Notes: generated from the sequence alone by a model not told the origin. A stretch of 64,000 nt of DNA from Gardnerella piotii (GCF_003397585.1 NZ_QJUV01000002.1:1-64000); one strand, 5' to 3'; positions 8,413-17,725 are shown, numbered from the stretch's first letter. A program made the numbers and translations.

Positions 8413-8441
8413 AATATCTTGTCTATGAAAACCTTTACAAA
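8413..8441 (-). promoter_or_regulatory. Promoter/operator block of the two-component operon
   Basis: A 29-bp block nearly identical to 6450-6478, containing AAACCTTTACAA at 8429-8440. On the minus strand it gives TTGTAA, a 16-bp spacer and GATATT. Autoregulation is inferred from the sharing of the block. Confidence 0.5.
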
Positions 8442-8468
8442 GCAGATTGTATAAAAGTAGTTGCTTAA

Positions 8469-8582
8469 AGCTTACGGGGGTTACTCCGCAGCGAATAAGC
8501 TCGCTTAAAGCTTAGTGATTCAAATCAATGTGGTTGAGGATATGCGCAAGCAAGTTGCTTAGTAGTGTATAAGCTCTATGCA
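8469..8582 (+). repeat. 114-bp direct repeat, right copy, with remnant of the HicB-like 3' end
   Basis: Reproduces the final codons of the HicB-like gene (LTGVTPQRISSLK then a stop) and its flank, but lacks the rest of the gene. The remainder of 8356-8830 holds no other recognisable feature. AAACTCTTTACGG at 8651-8663 is a weak relative of the AAACCTTTACAA motif upstream of the export operon. Confidence 0.88.
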
Positions 8583-8830
8583 GAACAAATCATTCTCTGG
8601 TACTACGCAATCTCCAAGAATCATAAATAAAATCATCATTTAGTGTGATGCAAACTCTTTACGGCGATTATAGGCTATTAAGCAAAAGCTGAAATCCTCA
8701 ATAAAGTGTCAATCATAAAAGCGTTAATCGTAGCATTATCAGGCACTTTATTTATTTTGGATCAGTTTGAGAGGCTTGTTTCGACGCATACTATGTGTCT
8801 ACAGGTTTGGCGAGTAAGGAGATTTGTGTT

Positions 8831-9733
8831 ATGCGTAAGTTTACGAAAGTACTCTTGCTTGCTGCTCTGCCAGTGTGTTTGCTTACTGCATGCTCTGGTA
8901 GAGCAGTTGATAATAGTCAACAGCAGGCATCACATGATTCAGTCCCACTTGTTTCAGTCAAAAAACAGCCTTTAATACAAGTTGTGTCGGGTAAAGCAGC
9001 AATAGAACAATCATCTACCTTTGTTATCACTGCTGTAAGTAGAGGGAATTTTTCTCCATCGGTAAAAGCAGGAAGTGCTGTAAAAGCTGGAAGTGTTCTA
9101 GGCTACAATGCTGGTAACAAAATTATTGCTCCCGTAGACGCTAAAGTTGTGTCAGTAGCTGAATCATCTGCGGACGTGCCTAAATCTTTCCCACTATTCA
9201 CTCTTAAATATGAAGGTTTTTCAATAAGCCTTAATGCAAAAGCTTTACTTCGTTCTGCGGATATTACAGATGTTAAAGGTCGCTTCCAAGTTGAAGATGG
9301 TGTTGGTCCAACCAATTGTTTGCAAATAGTACAAAGCGGTGGAGCACCTACCGATATTGCAGCCTCGGGTAGTAGCAAGAATGATAGTGCTGATTCGACT
9401 CAAACAGATGAGTCGAGTTTGCAAAGTGCACCTAGTGTATCGTCAAAAGTTTTAACGTGTTTAATAGATAAAAGCGCAGAAGTAGAATCAGGTCAAAATG
9501 CGACGCTTGTTTTTAATGGCAAGCATAAACAATCAGTTCTAACACTGCCCGTTAGTGCGGTTGCTGGAAGAGTCCAAAAAGGCTTAGTCTCATACAAGAA
9601 AGGCGATAATTGGGAGCGCAAAGAAGTTGGTCTTGGAATCAGTGACGGCGCTAATATTGAAATTACGTCTGGTTTGCATGAGGGTGATGTTGTAGCAGGT
9701 GTTTCTCCTGATCTCATTCCAGGAGTGCAATGA
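8831..9733 (+). CDS. Lipoprotein membrane-fusion/adaptor subunit of an ABC exporter (MacA/HlyD-like)
   Basis: 300 aa. A lipoprotein signal with LLTAC at the lipobox (Cys about residue 21) anchors it outside the membrane. A biotinyl-lipoyl-like split is visible: VKAGSAVKAGSVLGYN followed by KIIAPVDAKVVSVAE. A Ser/Asp/Thr-rich spacer leads to a C-terminal beta domain (VLTLPVSAVAGRVQKG, GLHEGDVVAGV) typical of RND/ABC adaptors. The ATG at 8831 is chosen for AAGGAG ten nt upstream and for the correct signal peptide. The stop overlaps the ATPase gene by ATGA. In monoderm bacteria such adaptors work with MacB-like pumps. Confidence 0.85.
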   Translation: MRKFTKVLLLAALPVCLLTACSGRAVDNSQQQASHDSVPLVSVKKQPLIQVVSGKAAIEQSSTFVITAVSRGNFSPSVKAGSAVKAGSVLGYNAGNKIIAPVDAKVVSVAESSADVPKSFPLFTLKYEGFSISLNAKALLRSADITDVKGRFQVEDGVGPTNCLQIVQSGGAPTDIAASGSSKNDSADSTQTDESSLQSAPSVSSKVLTCLIDKSAEVESGQNATLVFNGKHKQSVLTLPVSAVAGRVQKGLVSYKKGDNWERKEVGLGISDGANIEITSGLHEGDVVAGVSPDLIPGVQ

Positions 9734-10440
9734 TTATGGAGAACAATACTGTTCCGCTGGTTGAACTACAAGACGTGTCAGCGCGTGTAAAACTAGGCAA
9801 TGGCGAATGGCTTACCACTGTTAACTCTGCTTCTATGTTACTTAATCAAGGTGAAACATACGCGGTAGTTGGCAGGTCTGGATCTGGCAAAACGAGCCTT
9901 ATTTCTATTGTTGGATTTTTGAATAAAAATTTTACTGGAAAATACTATTATTCTGGCAAGTCAATCCAAAAGTGTAGTGATAATACAGTATCGCATATGC
10001 GCGCTCGAAATATTGGTTTTGTTTTTCAAAACTATTCTCTCATTAAGCATTTAAGTATTAGAGAAAATGTTGAGTTGCCGCTTTTATACGCAGGACTACA
10101 ACAAAGCAAGCAGACAAGAAGAAAAACTATAGAAGAAGCATTATGTGATGTTGGATTGCAAGATAAACTAAACGAATACCCTGGAAGGCTATCAGGCGGT
10201 GAACAGCAGAGAGTCGCGATAGCGCGTGCTCTCGTCACTAATCCCGAATTACTTATTTGCGATGAGCCAACTGGTGCGCTCGATAGTAGTACGGGAGAAA
10301 AAGTGCTTCAAGTGTTGCATGATCGTGTTCAAGAATCTGGAACAACATTACTATTAGTCACTCATGATATGAAAGTGGCTCGTTCTTGCTCTCACATTTT
10401 TACTATGGAAGGCGGTGTTCTTTATGATCATGCTGCTTAA
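9730..10440 (+). CDS. ABC transporter ATP-binding protein (MacB/LolD type)
   Basis: 236 aa. Walker [10 protein letters not shown]-loop FVFQN, signature [15 protein letters not shown], Walker [13 protein letters not shown] and switch VTHD are all present, in the spacing of the MacB/LolD/FtsE subfamily. It starts in an ATGA overlap with the adaptor gene. The downstream permease gene begins inside its 3' end. It likely powers export of a peptide, lipid or drug by the adaptor-ATPase-permease complex; the substrate is unknown. Confidence 0.94.
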   Translation: MIMENNTVPLVELQDVSARVKLGNGEWLTTVNSASMLLNQGETYAVVGRSGSGKTSLISIVGFLNKNFTGKYYYSGKSIQKCSDNTVSHMRARNIGFVFQNYSLIKHLSIRENVELPLLYAGLQQSKQTRRKTIEEALCDVGLQDKLNEYPGRLSGGEQQRVAIARALVTNPELLICDEPTGALDSSTGEKVLQVLHDRVQESGTTLLLVTHDMKVARSCSHIFTMEGGVLYDHAA

Positions 10441-11635
10441 AGATTTGCGCCTGTCTCCTATGAGATCCTTCCTCACAGGTTTTTCAATGTTTATAGGCAT
10501 CATTGCCGTTATTGCATCAGTGCTTATCGGCACGGTTGGTAAGGACTATCTTATTGCAACTAACGAACAGCTAAACGGTCGTAGACCAACATACGAGATT
10601 ACTTTTTCAGCACAAAATTTTGACGAATATTCAGTATTTAACAAATTCTTAAATCGCATTGAATCCGCAAACCGTAACGCTAACGTTATGCTACAACCAA
10701 ACACTGGACTACTGTTTAGCGCTTCTATGCCAGCCTCGAAGAGTGTAAAAATAAGCAAAGAATATAAGACTGGCAATCTTCAATATACTGACGCTGTTTA
10801 CACTACGGCAGGATACAACAAAGTTTATAACTTACCTATTGTAAGTGGAAGATGGTTTATTAATAGCGATAAAAGCAACGCATTAGAAATGGTAGTAAAC
10901 CAATCTGCCAGCAAAAGATACAAGATTGGTGAAGTAGCATTTATTACTTCTCGCAAAACAACACAAATGAGTCCTATAAGGATTGTTGGAGTTGTGAACG
11001 ATGGTGTAGACTCAGCAAAAGTATACGTGAATATTCTAGGATTATTACGTTATGCTCCAACTCTTTGGGAATATTCTGGAAAATCGTCTCAAGGCTCAAT
11101 CTACTGGTTGAATAAAGAAAATCGTTCTCAAAAATCAATTAAATCTTATGTTTCAGATGCTCTTTATGACTGTTGTGGTGGACAAGTAAACGAAATTAGA
11201 AGACATGATAATAGTGATGATTACGAGAATGTTATAACAGTATTGCAATTAAGTTTTGCTATCGTAGCAGCATTATTGCTTTTTGTTTCCGCGCTAGGTT
11301 TAATCAATATTGGTTTAGCATCGTTGGAGCAGCGCACACATGAACTGCTTATACGCAGAGCTTTGGGTGCTACTAGATGGTCGATTGCTTCACTCGTGTT
11401 AGGCAGCGCGATTATTTTAGCGCTGATAGTTTCGATTGCTGCTGTTGCTGTTTCTTTTGGCCTTGTGTCTATAGCATCAAGTTTTTGGTATGCAGCAAGC
11501 CCAGTTAGTCCGCCAGTTTACCCATATGAAGCCGCTATTGGAGCTGTTATTGCGGCTTTTATTACAGCGCTTGCTGGAAGTGCGGTGCCAGCAATAAAAG
11601 CATCGCGTTTACAACCAGCATTAGCATTGCGTTAA
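10424..11635 (+). CDS. FtsX-like ABC permease (MacB type)
   Basis: 403 aa. One N-terminal membrane segment (MFIGIIAVIASVLIGTVG), a ~230-residue external domain, then three C-terminal segments starting at LQLSFAIVAALLLFVSALGL. The conserved cytoplasmic loop ERTHELLIRRALGATRWSI-like segment (here LEQRTHELLIRRALGATR) and the final PAIKASRLQPALALR are hallmarks of the MacB/FtsX family. The ATG at 10424 is preferred over the GTG at 10415 because GGAAGG lies 11 nt upstream. It overlaps the ATPase gene by 17 nt. Confidence 0.92.
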   Translation: MIMLLKDLRLSPMRSFLTGFSMFIGIIAVIASVLIGTVGKDYLIATNEQLNGRRPTYEITFSAQNFDEYSVFNKFLNRIESANRNANVMLQPNTGLLFSASMPASKSVKISKEYKTGNLQYTDAVYTTAGYNKVYNLPIVSGRWFINSDKSNALEMVVNQSASKRYKIGEVAFITSRKTTQMSPIRIVGVVNDGVDSAKVYVNILGLLRYAPTLWEYSGKSSQGSIYWLNKENRSQKSIKSYVSDALYDCCGGQVNEIRRHDNSDDYENVITVLQLSFAIVAALLLFVSALGLINIGLASLEQRTHELLIRRALGATRWSIASLVLGSAIILALIVSIAAVAVSFGLVSIASSFWYAASPVSPPVYPYEAAIGAVIAAFITALAGSAVPAIKASRLQPALALR

Positions 11636-11662
11636 TTTTCAAAAAATAAGAAAGAAGGAATA

Positions 11663-12187
11663 ATGAATAATCATAATATTGGTAAAGCAACTCTTATTGT
11701 TGGTGTGCTTAGTGCGCTTCTTATGTTTAATGCGTGTGGAGGAGTGGGCAACAATAATGCGAGTGGTATGGGTGGCGCGCGCTCGCAAAATAGTTCACCT
11801 AGAGAGACTGTTGATTTTGCTCATATAGAGAAGGAATATCAGGAGTCCGTTGCAAAGCTTAGTTGGCCTGAAAAATATAAAGCTCCTGCAAACTTGGTTG
11901 GAGAAGAAAAAGACGCTCAGTTCCAGAGTGGATATGGCGATACGCAAGCATCTAATTATTATCAGTGTGCTTGGGAGCGGCAATGGCTAGACACGTATGC
12001 TAGTGATGAACAAGCGGCAAGTAAAGCTTTGCATGAGCTTGAAAAAGTGCCTAGTATGCCGTTTATGGGTCCAGACCGTTGTGATGATGCAACGCGAAAC
12101 TTTTTCAAAGAGCACATGCGCAAAGCAAAACTGGGAGATCCATCAGGATTCCAACAGGATGTGCAAACTAATTGTCCTGTGATGTAA
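11663..12187 (+). CDS. Small secreted lipoprotein at the end of the exporter operon
   Basis: 174 aa. A short lipoprotein signal ends in MFNACGG. A Asn/Ser/Gly linker follows, then a folded region with Cys residues at CAWERQW, DRCDD and QTNCPVM that could form disulfides. AAGAAGGAA precedes the ATG and it is only 27 bp after the permease, so it belongs to the same operon. I do not recognise the family. An accessory or substrate-related role for the exporter is inference from position. Confidence 0.78.
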   Translation: MNNHNIGKATLIVGVLSALLMFNACGGVGNNNASGMGGARSQNSSPRETVDFAHIEKEYQESVAKLSWPEKYKAPANLVGEEKDAQFQSGYGDTQASNYYQCAWERQWLDTYASDEQAASKALHELEKVPSMPFMGPDRCDDATRNFFKEHMRKAKLGDPSGFQQDVQTNCPVM

Positions 12188-12228
12188 TTGCTTGCATAGC
12201 TTCATTTGCTTTCGCGCTAAATAGCTTG

Positions 12229-13491
12229 TTATATGCTTCTTTTTACCCATGTTGATGGTGTCCAATAATCTTTGGTAAGCATTGATGGGTATGTTTGTTT
12301 ACGAGCTTGAATAATCCATAAGGCTATACCTGTTGAAACAAGTATTACGCCAGCTGCAATCATTATGAATAATGATGAATTTAGATTTCCCCATGCTAGT
12401 ACGCTTGCATACCCTACGATAATGCCGCATTGCTCCATAATAGAAGTAAAAGTAGTAGTTGCGCCGAGAATGCGTGTTGGTATGCCGTCGAGAAGAGCTG
12501 TTTGCCCATAGACAATAGTTGCGTCAAAAATAATACCTGCAATGAAAGCAGAGCAAAGAAAAAGAGCAATCCAATTATTGAGTGCAAAAATAAGTAAAGG
12601 AATAGAAAGGAATCCAGGTAGTAAAATAGAGTATAAAATTTCATAATGCAGCACAATATATTTGCATAATAGCGAACCTACAATCATGCCAATGTTAAAT
12701 ATGCTGACTATTGACCCCCAAGTGTATGCTGAATGAAAAAGTGTAAGACAATGGTGTGCTCCCATTAGTCTAAATGCAGCAAGCCATGATCCCGATTGTA
12801 ATGCGGATACTACTCCTAAGACTATTAACCATGGTGTAGATTTCATATAGTGTAGAGAGGCTGCAAAACCAGCAGTTTTATTGCTTTCTGTCTTCGTATT
12901 GTTTGCGCTATTTTGTGCTTGCTGGTTTAGATTAACTAACAGTAGAGGTAGTGCCGCTAGTATCATCACAACAGCAATGCTCGTAAAGAAAATGAGCGGA
13001 TTGCATATATCAACAAATATGCCAGTAATCGCAGGTGCAGCAAGCCTGCTGAGATTAATCCACATGCGCATGCTTGCTAAAAACTTGGTTTTTTCGCCAG
13101 TTGGTACGCTATATGCCATCAATACTTTTTGATTAGGCGAAGAAAATGCAGTAAAGAACCCGAATATTATGCCGAGTAGTGTAACCGTAATAGCAATAAG
13201 ATTATGCTGTGCTACTAAAGCGAAACCGTATCCAGTACACAACAAGGCAAAACAGAACGTTAGCGCTATAAACAATCTAGTTGGTGGATATTTATCTGCG
13301 ATAATGCCGCCAAGCGGTGCTGCTATGCAGGTCATAAGTGCTACGGACACTGCGTTAAGCGCTGCGTGAGATAAGTCGACATGTATTAAAAGATATAGGC
13401 TCACGCCAAATCTACAGCTTGTTAAAAGAAAAGCATTAAGCGATAAAACGGATATAACCAACCCCGATCGTACTCGTGCTGCAGTGTTCAT
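12229..13491 (-). CDS. Major facilitator superfamily transporter
   Basis: 420 aa with about 12 hydrophobic segments split by a polar central loop (NLNQQAQNSANNTKTESNK). The loop between segments 2 and 3, GGIIADKYPPTRLF, is a form of the MFS signature G-x-x-x-D-R/K-x-x-R. It resembles the MFS_3/enterobactin-exporter branch. It is convergent with the export operon. The substrate cannot be told from the sequence. Confidence 0.85.
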   Translation of the reverse strand: MNTAARVRSGLVISVLSLNAFLLTSCRFGVSLYLLIHVDLSHAALNAVSVALMTCIAAPLGGIIADKYPPTRLFIALTFCFALLCTGYGFALVAQHNLIAITVTLLGIIFGFFTAFSSPNQKVLMAYSVPTGEKTKFLASMRMWINLSRLAAPAITGIFVDICNPLIFFTSIAVVMILAALPLLLVNLNQQAQNSANNTKTESNKTAGFAASLHYMKSTPWLIVLGVVSALQSGSWLAAFRLMGAHHCLTLFHSAYTWGSIVSIFNIGMIVGSLLCKYIVLHYEILYSILLPGFLSIPLLIFALNNWIALFLCSAFIAGIIFDATIVYGQTALLDGIPTRILGATTTFTSIMEQCGIIVGYASVLAWGNLNSSLFIMIAAGVILVSTGIALWIIQARKQTYPSMLTKDYWTPSTWVKRSI

Positions 13492-13629
13492 TGCTTACTC
13501 TTCTTACTTTTCTTTCTTTCATATTATGAATGATATGTGTCTTTCGATATGTACACCTTTATTTACACCTTTTTATGGACTGTGAGCGAAATGAGTGTTT
13601 TATTGCAGTTTGCAAGCAAGATGCATAAA

Positions 13630-15159
13630 TTACTGGCGATAGTAGGAGAGGAAGCTGGAGAGTTTGCCCATTGCATCGCGAAGCGTTTGCAAGCGCGGCA
13701 AGTAGACTACGCGGAAGTAGCCTGGAGTCTGCCAATTAAAGCCTTTTCCATGCACAATCAGCAACTTCTGATCGCGCAGCAAATCAAGCGCAAACTGTTC
13801 GTCGTCGTGAATGTTGTAGCGAGCAGGATCGAGCTTTACAAACATGTAGAAAGCAGCGTCTGGCCGCTCAACGCTTACGCCATCCATCTCCTGAAGCGCG
13901 TTATAGCAGTACTCGCGCTGCTCGTACACGCGTCCGCCCGGCTCCAAATATTTTTCAACGCTCTGGTATCCGCCCAAAGCAGTCTGAATAATCGATTGCG
14001 CAGGAACGTTCGAGCACAAGCGCATATTAGACAGCATGTTAAGACCCATAATGTAGTCGCGAGCCTTGGACTTATCTCCCGAAAGACTCATCCAACCAAT
14101 ACGGAAGCCAGCAATCATATGCGACTTAGAAAGTCCGCTAAAAGTTACGCAGAATACGTCTGGAGCGAGAGAAGCAATCGAAATATGCTTCTTGCCGTCC
14201 ATAACAAGACGGTCGTAAATCTCGTCCGCAAAAATAATCAAATTAAACTCGCGCGCAACCTTAACAATCTCTTCCAAAATTTCGCGACTATACAGCACGC
14301 CCGTGGGATTATTCGGGTTAATAATCACGATTGCTTTAGTGCGAGGCGTGATTTTAGAGCGAATGTCGGCAATATCTGGGTACCAATGCGACTTTTCGTC
14401 ACACATGTAGTGCACAGGAGTGCCGCCAGCCAGGCTCGCGCACGCGGTCCACAGAGGATAGTCTGGGCTTGGTATAAGAATCTCGTCGCCGCAATCAAGC
14501 AACGCTTGCATAGAAAGATTAATCAGCTCGGAAACGCCGTTTCCAGTGTAAATATCTTCCATTTGTACGCCTGGAATACCCTTAAGCTGGTCGTATTGCA
14601 TAATCGCCTTGCGCGCAGAGAAAAGTCCGCGGCTATCCGAGTAGCCTTCGCAGTCAATAAGCTGCTGTTGCATATCGTAAATCACTTCGTCTGGAGCGCA
14701 GAAGCCAAAAGGCGCAGGATTTCCAATGTTGAGCTTTAAAATATGCGTTCCGTTTGCTTCCATGCGGTTTGCTTCTTCTACAACAGGGCCGCGAACGTCG
14801 TAGAGCACGTGCTCAAGTTTGGTGGATTTGTTGAAGTTTCTATTTTTGAGTGCTTCAGAAAGCTCATCTTCTGTTAATGGGCGATTTTCCTCGTGCTGAT
14901 CGCTGCAATCTGCTTGCGACTTTTGCGCGGTTTTTGCGCAATAATGGCCACCTTTGATTCCGTCGTCGCTAATTTCAAGAATTTGTGCAAGCATATCTCG
15001 CACGTCTTTGCGAGGTTCAGTTTTGCCGCTTAAATATTGACTTAATTGGCTTTTGCCAAGCTTATGGCCGCTTTTTGCTGCAAGCTCGATTACGTCAATC
15101 TGCTTGTATCCTTTGATTTTCATGGCCTTTTTAAGGTCGTTTGCAAAATTTTGTGCCAT
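13630..15159 (-). CDS. HTH-aminotransferase fusion (XRE-type N-terminus, class I/II PLP aminotransferase)
   Basis: 509 aa. Residues ~5-65 are an XRE-like helix-turn-helix (IDVIELAAKS, LGKSQLSQYLSGK). After a polar linker, residues ~110-509 are an AlaA-like fold-I aminotransferase: NIGNPAPFGF, YTGNGVSELI, INPNNPTGVLYS, ADEIYDRL, and SGLSKSHMIAGFRIGW with the PLP-binding Lys345. The upstream region contains at least five AATTGAA repeats, so autoregulation is plausible. Actinobacterial relatives with a fused HTH are known; the amino donor, probably alanine or another small amino acid, is inference. Confidence 0.9.
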   Translation of the reverse strand: MAQNFANDLKKAMKIKGYKQIDVIELAAKSGHKLGKSQLSQYLSGKTEPRKDVRDMLAQILEISDDGIKGGHYCAKTAQKSQADCSDQHEENRPLTEDELSEALKNRNFNKSTKLEHVLYDVRGPVVEEANRMEANGTHILKLNIGNPAPFGFCAPDEVIYDMQQQLIDCEGYSDSRGLFSARKAIMQYDQLKGIPGVQMEDIYTGNGVSELINLSMQALLDCGDEILIPSPDYPLWTACASLAGGTPVHYMCDEKSHWYPDIADIRSKITPRTKAIVIINPNNPTGVLYSREILEEIVKVAREFNLIIFADEIYDRLVMDGKKHISIASLAPDVFCVTFSGLSKSHMIAGFRIGWMSLSGDKSKARDYIMGLNMLSNMRLCSNVPAQSIIQTALGGYQSVEKYLEPGGRVYEQREYCYNALQEMDGVSVERPDAAFYMFVKLDPARYNIHDDEQFALDLLRDQKLLIVHGKGFNWQTPGYFRVVYLPRLQTLRDAMGKLSSFLSYYRQ

Positions 15160-15210
15160 AATCCGTCTTTCTTTATGCCATTTTATAGAAGCTCATAAAA
15201 TCAGCATTCT

Positions 15211-15398
15211 TAAATTGAACAAATTTACAACAAAGTTCAAAATAGAAGCTATAAATTGAACTTTGAGGCGATTAAAAGACAATTTTACGCGTCAAAACTC
15301 ATTTTGCAAGCATAAAATTGAATTTATTTTGAATTTTGACAAAATTCTGGCTGAGTAATCATTAAGAATTGAACTAAAAAGACATTAAATTGAACTTA
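15211..15398. promoter_or_regulatory. Array of AATTGAA repeats in the divergent region
   Basis: AATTGAAC/T recurs near 15213, 15255, 15316, 15368 and 15388, with inverse forms near 15233 (CAAAGTTCAA) and 15329. Several are embedded in a longer TAAATTGAACTT/ATTTTGA pattern. They lie between the leftward HTH-aminotransferase gene and the rightward small gene, so they are good operator candidates. Some may double as TTGAAC -35 boxes. Confidence 0.5.
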
Positions 15399-15456
15399 TT
15401 TTGATTTGCTGGAATATGATTGTTTGCTAATCGTCGCAGTTTGTTGCGGTGATACT

Positions 15457-15723
15457 ATGGGTTACATGTATTTCTTTACTCCGCGCAGATGTGAATCTAC
15501 TCAAAAAATAATGTATGCCAACAAAGGGCAGGCTCTTATGGCAGCGGATAAAAGTTTTACGGAACGCGGAGCAAAGCTGTGGGTTTATAAATGCGATTAT
15601 TGTGGAAGTTGGCATTTAACGCATTCAAATCCTGCGATTCGTAAGTATTGCGATATGCGCTCGCGGTTTGAAACAACCAAACCTAAGTCTAGAAAACGCG
15701 GATATAAGCCGCGTCTTCGTTAA
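15457..15723 (+). CDS. Small basic protein with a Cys-x2-Cys motif
   Basis: 88 aa from the ATG at 15457; an ATG at 15466 is also possible. It has RRCESTQKIMY, a central WVYKCDYCGSWHLTH segment (CxxC plus His, zinc-ribbon-like) and a very basic tail (KPKSRKRGYKPRLR). Small proteins with this VYxCxxCGxWHLT pattern are found in Gram-positive bacteria, with no function assigned that I know of. Nucleic-acid binding is an inference from the basic tail and metal-binding pattern. Confidence 0.72.
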   Translation: MGYMYFFTPRRCESTQKIMYANKGQALMAADKSFTERGAKLWVYKCDYCGSWHLTHSNPAIRKYCDMRSRFETTKPKSRKRGYKPRLR

Positions 15724-15779
15724 ATAATTATTGCTTAGTAATTAATGCTTAAAAATCAATAAATCAGCAAGTCAATAAA

Positions 15780-16616
15780 TCAGTACTTGAAAGTAAATCC
15801 TTGCGCATTAAGCTGCGATTCGCAACTGTGGTTTTTGGCCCCAGAATCTACAGCAAGCTTTGCGATTTGTGCACTGAAAGCGTCCACTGGCCTATCTGCA
15901 TTGCGTAAATCGTAGTATTTATGCACTCTTTCATCGAATTCTGCAAGTTTTTCAAGCAAAACATCATCGCTGCTAGGGTATTCATTTTCAAAGAATTGTA
16001 TACTCGAGTCCATGCGCGGCTTTAATTCTGGCCTTTGATCTGGCTTGCCAATTGCAAGCCCAAGAACTGGATACGTGTATTTTGGCAACTTCAAAAGTTC
16101 AATTAAATCTGGAATATTATTCAAAATTGAACCAAGGATTACGCAACCGAGTCCAAGCGATTCCGCGGCTGTTTCCATTGCGTGTAGTGCAAGAACAGCG
16201 TCGTTTTGCGACTGCGAGAATCTGTAGCCTGTTTTAAGAGTAAAATCGTTTCCGTCTGCATCAATGCCGTTTTTACGTGCTATAGCAGCATTTCTGTGCT
16301 GGTCAATAATAAAAACATACAAAAGTGGCGCTGTTGCTATGTAAGTTTGATTTCCAAGCTGGGAAAGTTTTTGTTTAAGATCTTTGCTAGTGATTTTGAT
16401 TGCAGACCAATCGTTCAAAAACTGGCTGCAAGCTGCGCGCTGTGCTGCTTCTTCCAACGTTTTTGCAATATCTTCGCCAATCGGCTCATTTTTGAAAGCG
16501 CGTATAGATCTGCGATTAAGAAGCGTTTGAATAGTTTGATTCGCATATGCATTTTGCGCGTTGTTTTGCGTATTATTTTGCTCGCTGTTCTGTGCGTTGC
16601 TTTGAGTTGACGTCAT
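15780..16616 (-). CDS. Nitroreductase-family NAD(P)H:FMN oxidoreductase
   Basis: 278 aa. After a 22-residue Asn/Gln-rich N-terminus, the nitroreductase fold begins at LLNRRSIRAFKNEPI, the FMN phosphate-binding R-R-S-x-R motif. AACSQFLNDWSAI, DAVLALHAMETAAESLGLGCVILGSI and YPVLGLAIGKPDQRPELKPRM follow, as in the NfsA/NfrA (oxygen-insensitive) group. Reduction of nitro compounds or flavin is the family activity. The low-complexity N-terminus is unusual; no signal peptide is seen. Confidence 0.88.
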   Translation of the reverse strand: MTSTQSNAQNSEQNNTQNNAQNAYANQTIQTLLNRRSIRAFKNEPIGEDIAKTLEEAAQRAACSQFLNDWSAIKITSKDLKQKLSQLGNQTYIATAPLLYVFIIDQHRNAAIARKNGIDADGNDFTLKTGYRFSQSQNDAVLALHAMETAAESLGLGCVILGSILNNIPDLIELLKLPKYTYPVLGLAIGKPDQRPELKPRMDSSIQFFENEYPSSDDVLLEKLAEFDERVHKYYDLRNADRPVDAFSAQIAKLAVDSGAKNHSCESQLNAQGFTFKY

Positions 16617-16726
16617 GTTTTTATATTAATGGCAACGAAATACCAATTAGAAATTGACATGTAAAAGTGTTATAAAAGTGTTATAAATGTACGAGTGAAC
16701 AAGTTGGCAGCGAAGCCGCTTGATGA

Positions 16727-17572
16727 ATGCTTGCGTTAATGCACCAAGCGCAAGCTAAGAATGGTGGTGCTAAGGCGGCGTTGGGTATGCTGAACGGTTT
16801 GAACAATATTGACATTGAAGTTAATGGCGATTTGTGCACAACGGATGCAACAGATACAACGGATTCGTACGAGATTCAAGACGTTCCAGCAACTTGTGGC
16901 GGAGCTCCCGAGGGCAGACTTGTTCTTTTGCGCCACGGTCAAACTGCTTGGAGTGAATCTGGACAGCACACGGGCCGCACCGATATTCCACTAACGCAAG
17001 TTGGCCGCAATCAAGCTATAAGCGCAGGCGCCAGGATTCGTCAAGCTTTTCCAAACGGTTTTAGCGAGGATTGCCAGTTTGTAAGCCCTCTTGTTCGTGC
17101 TCGTCAAACAGCTCAGTTGGCAGGATTTACGCATTGCACGCCGCTAGAATATGCTGCCGAGTGGGATTACGGCTGTGCAGAGGGGCGCACTCGAAAAGAT
17201 GTGTCCGCTCTAAGCGGTGTTGAGTCATGGGATGTTTGGAAGGATGGCCCTAAAGCTCTTCCAGATTTTATGCAGGATTCTTGCCAAGAGATTCTTCCAA
17301 GTGGCGAAACAGTAAAAGTCGTGCGTTCTAATGGCGAATCTTTACAAGAAGTTTCTAATCGTACTCAAAAAATAATCGACTCTGTTTTGCCAAAACTTAA
17401 AAGCGGCAAAGATGTGATTATTGTAGCTCACGCGCACATTCTTAGGATTTTAGCAACCAGATGGCTTGGTGTAGATGCACAGCAGGCGCGCTTGCTTCGA
17501 CTAGATACCGCTCATTACAGCGCTCTTGGAACTTATAAGGGCGATCGTGTAATCGTTCGCTGGAATTGCTGA
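16727..17572 (+). CDS. Histidine phosphatase / phosphoglycerate-mutase-like protein
   Basis: Up to 281 aa. The catalytic RHG motif is in LVLLRHGQTAWSE, with FVSPLVRARQTAQ, EWDYGCAEGRT and the second His in VIIVAHAHILRI. These define the histidine phosphatase (branch 1) superfamily. The ~60 residues before the domain are not conserved, and the start is uncertain: ATGs at 16727, 16739 and 16787 are all in frame without a clear ribosome-binding site. The substrate (sugar phosphate or other) is not determined. Confidence 0.85.
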   Translation: MLALMHQAQAKNGGAKAALGMLNGLNNIDIEVNGDLCTTDATDTTDSYEIQDVPATCGGAPEGRLVLLRHGQTAWSESGQHTGRTDIPLTQVGRNQAISAGARIRQAFPNGFSEDCQFVSPLVRARQTAQLAGFTHCTPLEYAAEWDYGCAEGRTRKDVSALSGVESWDVWKDGPKALPDFMQDSCQEILPSGETVKVVRSNGESLQEVSNRTQKIIDSVLPKLKSGKDVIIVAHAHILRILATRWLGVDAQQARLLRLDTAHYSALGTYKGDRVIVRWNC

Positions 17573-17620
17573 TTTGTGATTGTTGTAGATTATGCGACAC
17601 GCCATAATATCAACACTGCT

Positions 17621-17654
17621 ATCGTTTGCAATATCTTTGAATTTGAGGCATAAT
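17621..17654 (+). promoter_or_regulatory. LacI operator overlapping the promoter of the sugar-binding protein gene
   Basis: ATCGTTTGCAAT at 17621-17632 overlaps the -35 box TTGCAA (17626-17631). A 17-bp spacer leads to CATAAT (17649-17654). The same 12-bp core recurs twice upstream of malQ. A repressor bound here would block RNA polymerase directly. Confidence 0.7.
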
Positions 17655-17725
17655 AAAAATTGTCGAAAGGGCACCTAGAGGTGCGGCGGCCAAAAGGTAG
17701 GCCGACGGCATAGGAGAAAGGTTCG

